IMG/VR virus record: IMGVR_UViG_3300044617_002145
Location: 1-24,068 of that record
Source of the DNA: a virus
DNA length: 24,068 nt
Direction: 5' to 3' (one strand)
In this document: piece after piece, positions 22,709-24,068 of the stretch
How positions within the stretch are numbered: position 1 is the stretch's first letter
How the letters are laid out: each line of letters starts with the position of its first letter
Notes under the pieces: generated by a model
Seen by the model: only the letters and a program-made list of their open reading frames with translations
Told to the model about the DNA's origin: nothing
Databases searched by the model: none
Program-made: the position numbers and the translations under genes

Positions 22709-22823
22709 CACAGGTAAAAACATTCACTTTCAAGGGGTTGCGTGTCCAATGGGTTATTATTTTTATACTACAATATGACATTTTTTGAACGATTTGGAAC
22801 AAACTTTTGTCTACAGCCCCAAC

Positions 22824-24035
22824 ATGAAAATCCAGCTTCTCACAATCGGCAGGCACAAAATGGAAGTAACCTGTGGCGGGGCGAAGGTGACAATTCGACA
22901 AGTCCGAAACGGAGCCTACAAAAATTTTAGGCTTGACTGGAAGGTTGGGGCTCGAGCGCAGCGCCGATCCATTTCCGATGCGGAGAAGGCGGTCGAGGAA
23001 GCGCGCAACATTGTCAAGAATCTTGCGAGAGCAGAAGGAGAGAAGACTCTGGTCCGAAGCGAAGATGTTGTTTACTACCGCGAATGCCAGAAGCGCCTCG
23101 GGTCTGTGCCGCTTCACGAGGCGGTCGCGTTTTATTTGAAATTCCATAATGTCGATGCGCCGAGAAAGACGCTCGCTACGATTATCGACGAATTCATTGA
23201 AGATCGCAAACGCCGGGTTCTCTCCAACCGATACTACCAGTCGATCCGATACGAAACCAAAGTGTGGAAAAATTGGGCGGGCAGCCGAACTCTCCAATCC
23301 CTAACTACAGAGGAGATCGATGCGTTTTTCGATGATTGCGGGTATGGGCCGGTCACCAAAAGAAATCTGCTGCGCACTCTCAAGGCCCTGGAAATTTTTG
23401 CGGCAAAAAAGAGATACCTCCCGCGCGATTTCGATGCCGCATCCGACCGAGTTTCGATTCCAGCGGCTCGCAAAAAAACCTACTCGGTTTTTACTCCCGA
23501 AGAATTGATGCGCTTATTCGTTGTCCTCGACAAAGACGAACTCGCGTATGTAGCGACAATGGCGTTTGCGGGTTCTCGGCGAGCGGAACTGGAAAGACTA
23601 GAGGCTCAAAAAATCGATCCATCAGAAAACTTCGCTCGCATCGATGCGGAGATTGCCAAAAAAGGGACTGCGCGAGTAATTGAGCTGCCGGACAACTTGA
23701 AGCAATGGCTACAAATCGTAGACCTGCCTTCTAAAGGCAGTTTGACAACCACTAAAAAGGTCGCCAACATTTCAAGTAGGAAAGACCGCCTCTCTTCCGT
23801 TGGATTGGAGTGGAAACAAAATGTGCTGCGGCACTCCTTTTGCTCCTACCATTTGGCCCTACATCGCAACGCCGATTTGACATCAGAACTCGCCGGAAAC
23901 TCTCCTCAAATGCTCAAAGAGCATTACAAGTCTTTAGTGGCTCCGACCGCTGCGACCGATTGGTTCAACATAACCCCGCAGTCAGTGCGGGAATACGCAG
24001 CAAAAAAAGATTTGACTCGGTTATTAACTTGGTGA
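22824..24035 (+). CDS. int: Tyrosine recombinase / phage integrase
   Basis: ATG at 22824 gives 403 residues; a TTG at 22785 would add 13. Numbering from ATG. Residues ~1-65 form an N-terminal arm-type DNA-binding region (VTIRQVRNGAYKNFRLDWK). Residues ~75-110 hold YYRECQKRLGSVPLHEAVAFY, and ~115-215 form the core-binding SAM-like domain. The catalytic domain has the box I arginine in AGSRRAELERL (~R252/253), a Lys near 280 (AKKGTARVIEL), the second arginine R336 in NVLRHSF, and the nucleophile Y368 in LKEHYKSL. Two usual histidines are replaced by Asn: HxLR is N-V-L-R (N333), and GH is GN in AGNSPQM. I associate this pattern, with a WFNITP tail, with Verrucomicrobiota-type integrases. It likely acts at the attP candidate upstream. 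Confidence 0.93.
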   Translation: MKIQLLTIGRHKMEVTCGGAKVTIRQVRNGAYKNFRLDWKVGARAQRRSISDAEKAVEEARNIVKNLARAEGEKTLVRSEDVVYYRECQKRLGSVPLHEAVAFYLKFHNVDAPRKTLATIIDEFIEDRKRRVLSNRYYQSIRYETKVWKNWAGSRTLQSLTTEEIDAFFDDCGYGPVTKRNLLRTLKALEIFAAKKRYLPRDFDAASDRVSIPAARKKTYSVFTPEELMRLFVVLDKDELAYVATMAFAGSRRAELERLEAQKIDPSENFARIDAEIAKKGTARVIELPDNLKQWLQIVDLPSKGSLTTTKKVANISSRKDRLSSVGLEWKQNVLRHSFCSYHLALHRNADLTSELAGNSPQMLKEHYKSLVAPTAATDWFNITPQSVREYAAKKDLTRLLTW

Positions 24036-24068
24036 AAACTGAACCCGCCCAACACTCCCCCCCCCTAA

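Larger units (their letters stand above)
22551..22823. other. Non-coding gap between terL and integrase
   Basis: The 273-base gap separates the divergent terL (-) and integrase (+). It holds the tRNA-like fragment and the inverted repeat. A TATACT at 22764-22769 could be an integrase -10 but lacks a well-spaced -35. No repressor-like small gene, tRNA or other coding signal is visible. Confidence 0.55.

Noticed and set aside
22578-23297. 239-codon minus-strand frame opposite the integrase
   Set aside because: Overlaps a clear integrase in antisense; composition and lack of motifs indicate a shadow frame.

Overview
The window looks like the structural (late) half plus the integration end of a temperate, short-tailed (podovirus-like) bacteriophage or prophage. 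On the minus strand, read from right to left, is a tightly packed late block: large terminase, metallophosphoesterase, portal, an HNH-like protein, a run of fibre/adhesin genes, a lysis cassette, scaffold, major capsid protein, a tail nozzle-like protein, and more fibre and virion genes. The block runs off the left edge inside a repeat-built protein. The only plus-strand gene is a tyrosine integrase at the right edge. No repressor, replication genes or tail-tape/tail-tube genes of long-tailed phages are visible, and no bacterial housekeeping gene was recognised.

Host (inference): the integrase has a layout I associate with Verrucomicrobiota integrases: an N-terminal region of about 110 residues with a YxREC...LG..PLxEA motif, N-x-LRHSF in place of HxLRHT, GNSPxM in place of GHS, and a WF.ITP tail. 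Several genes have Shine-Dalgarno sequences (for example GGAGGAG before the nozzle gene), so the host uses SD initiation at least in part. The host is not proven from sequence alone.

Layout. 22824-24035 (+) integrase. 22551-22823 is a non-coding gap holding a sequence that reads like the last 23 nt of a tRNA (T-loop, T-stem 3' half, acceptor 3' half, CCA), the best attP core candidate. 17132-22550 (-) is DNA packaging and portal. 11022-17128 (-) holds virion/adhesin genes: a small fibre-type domain protein, a leucine-rich-repeat protein, a small beta protein, a collagen-like fibre and a 203-aa protein. 9717-11006 (-) is lysis: a TM/coiled-coil protein, a lipoprotein, a 57-aa holin candidate and an M15 peptidase endolysin. 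6785-9720 (-) is a 97-aa protein, scaffold and major capsid protein; the capsid gene has its own leader and a strong intrinsic terminator. 1-6716 (-) holds a small protein, the nozzle, a small protein, a Kelch-like propeller fibre, a beta-rich virion protein, a small YxxWxxxGNxPxP protein and the partial tandem-repeat protein.

How the genes work together: terminase and portal load DNA into the scaffold/capsid shell; the nozzle protein closes the short tail; the fibres provide adhesion; the lysis cassette releases virions; the integrase with the tRNA-like site supports lysogeny. The most unusual feature is the set of recognition folds in one short-tailed phage: a seven-motif Kelch-like propeller on a fibre stalk, a long LRR protein, and a proline-poor Gly-Gln collagen fibre with two collagen tracts. 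Most gene junctions are ATGA, TAATG or 1-5 nt gaps, so translation is probably coupled along the block.
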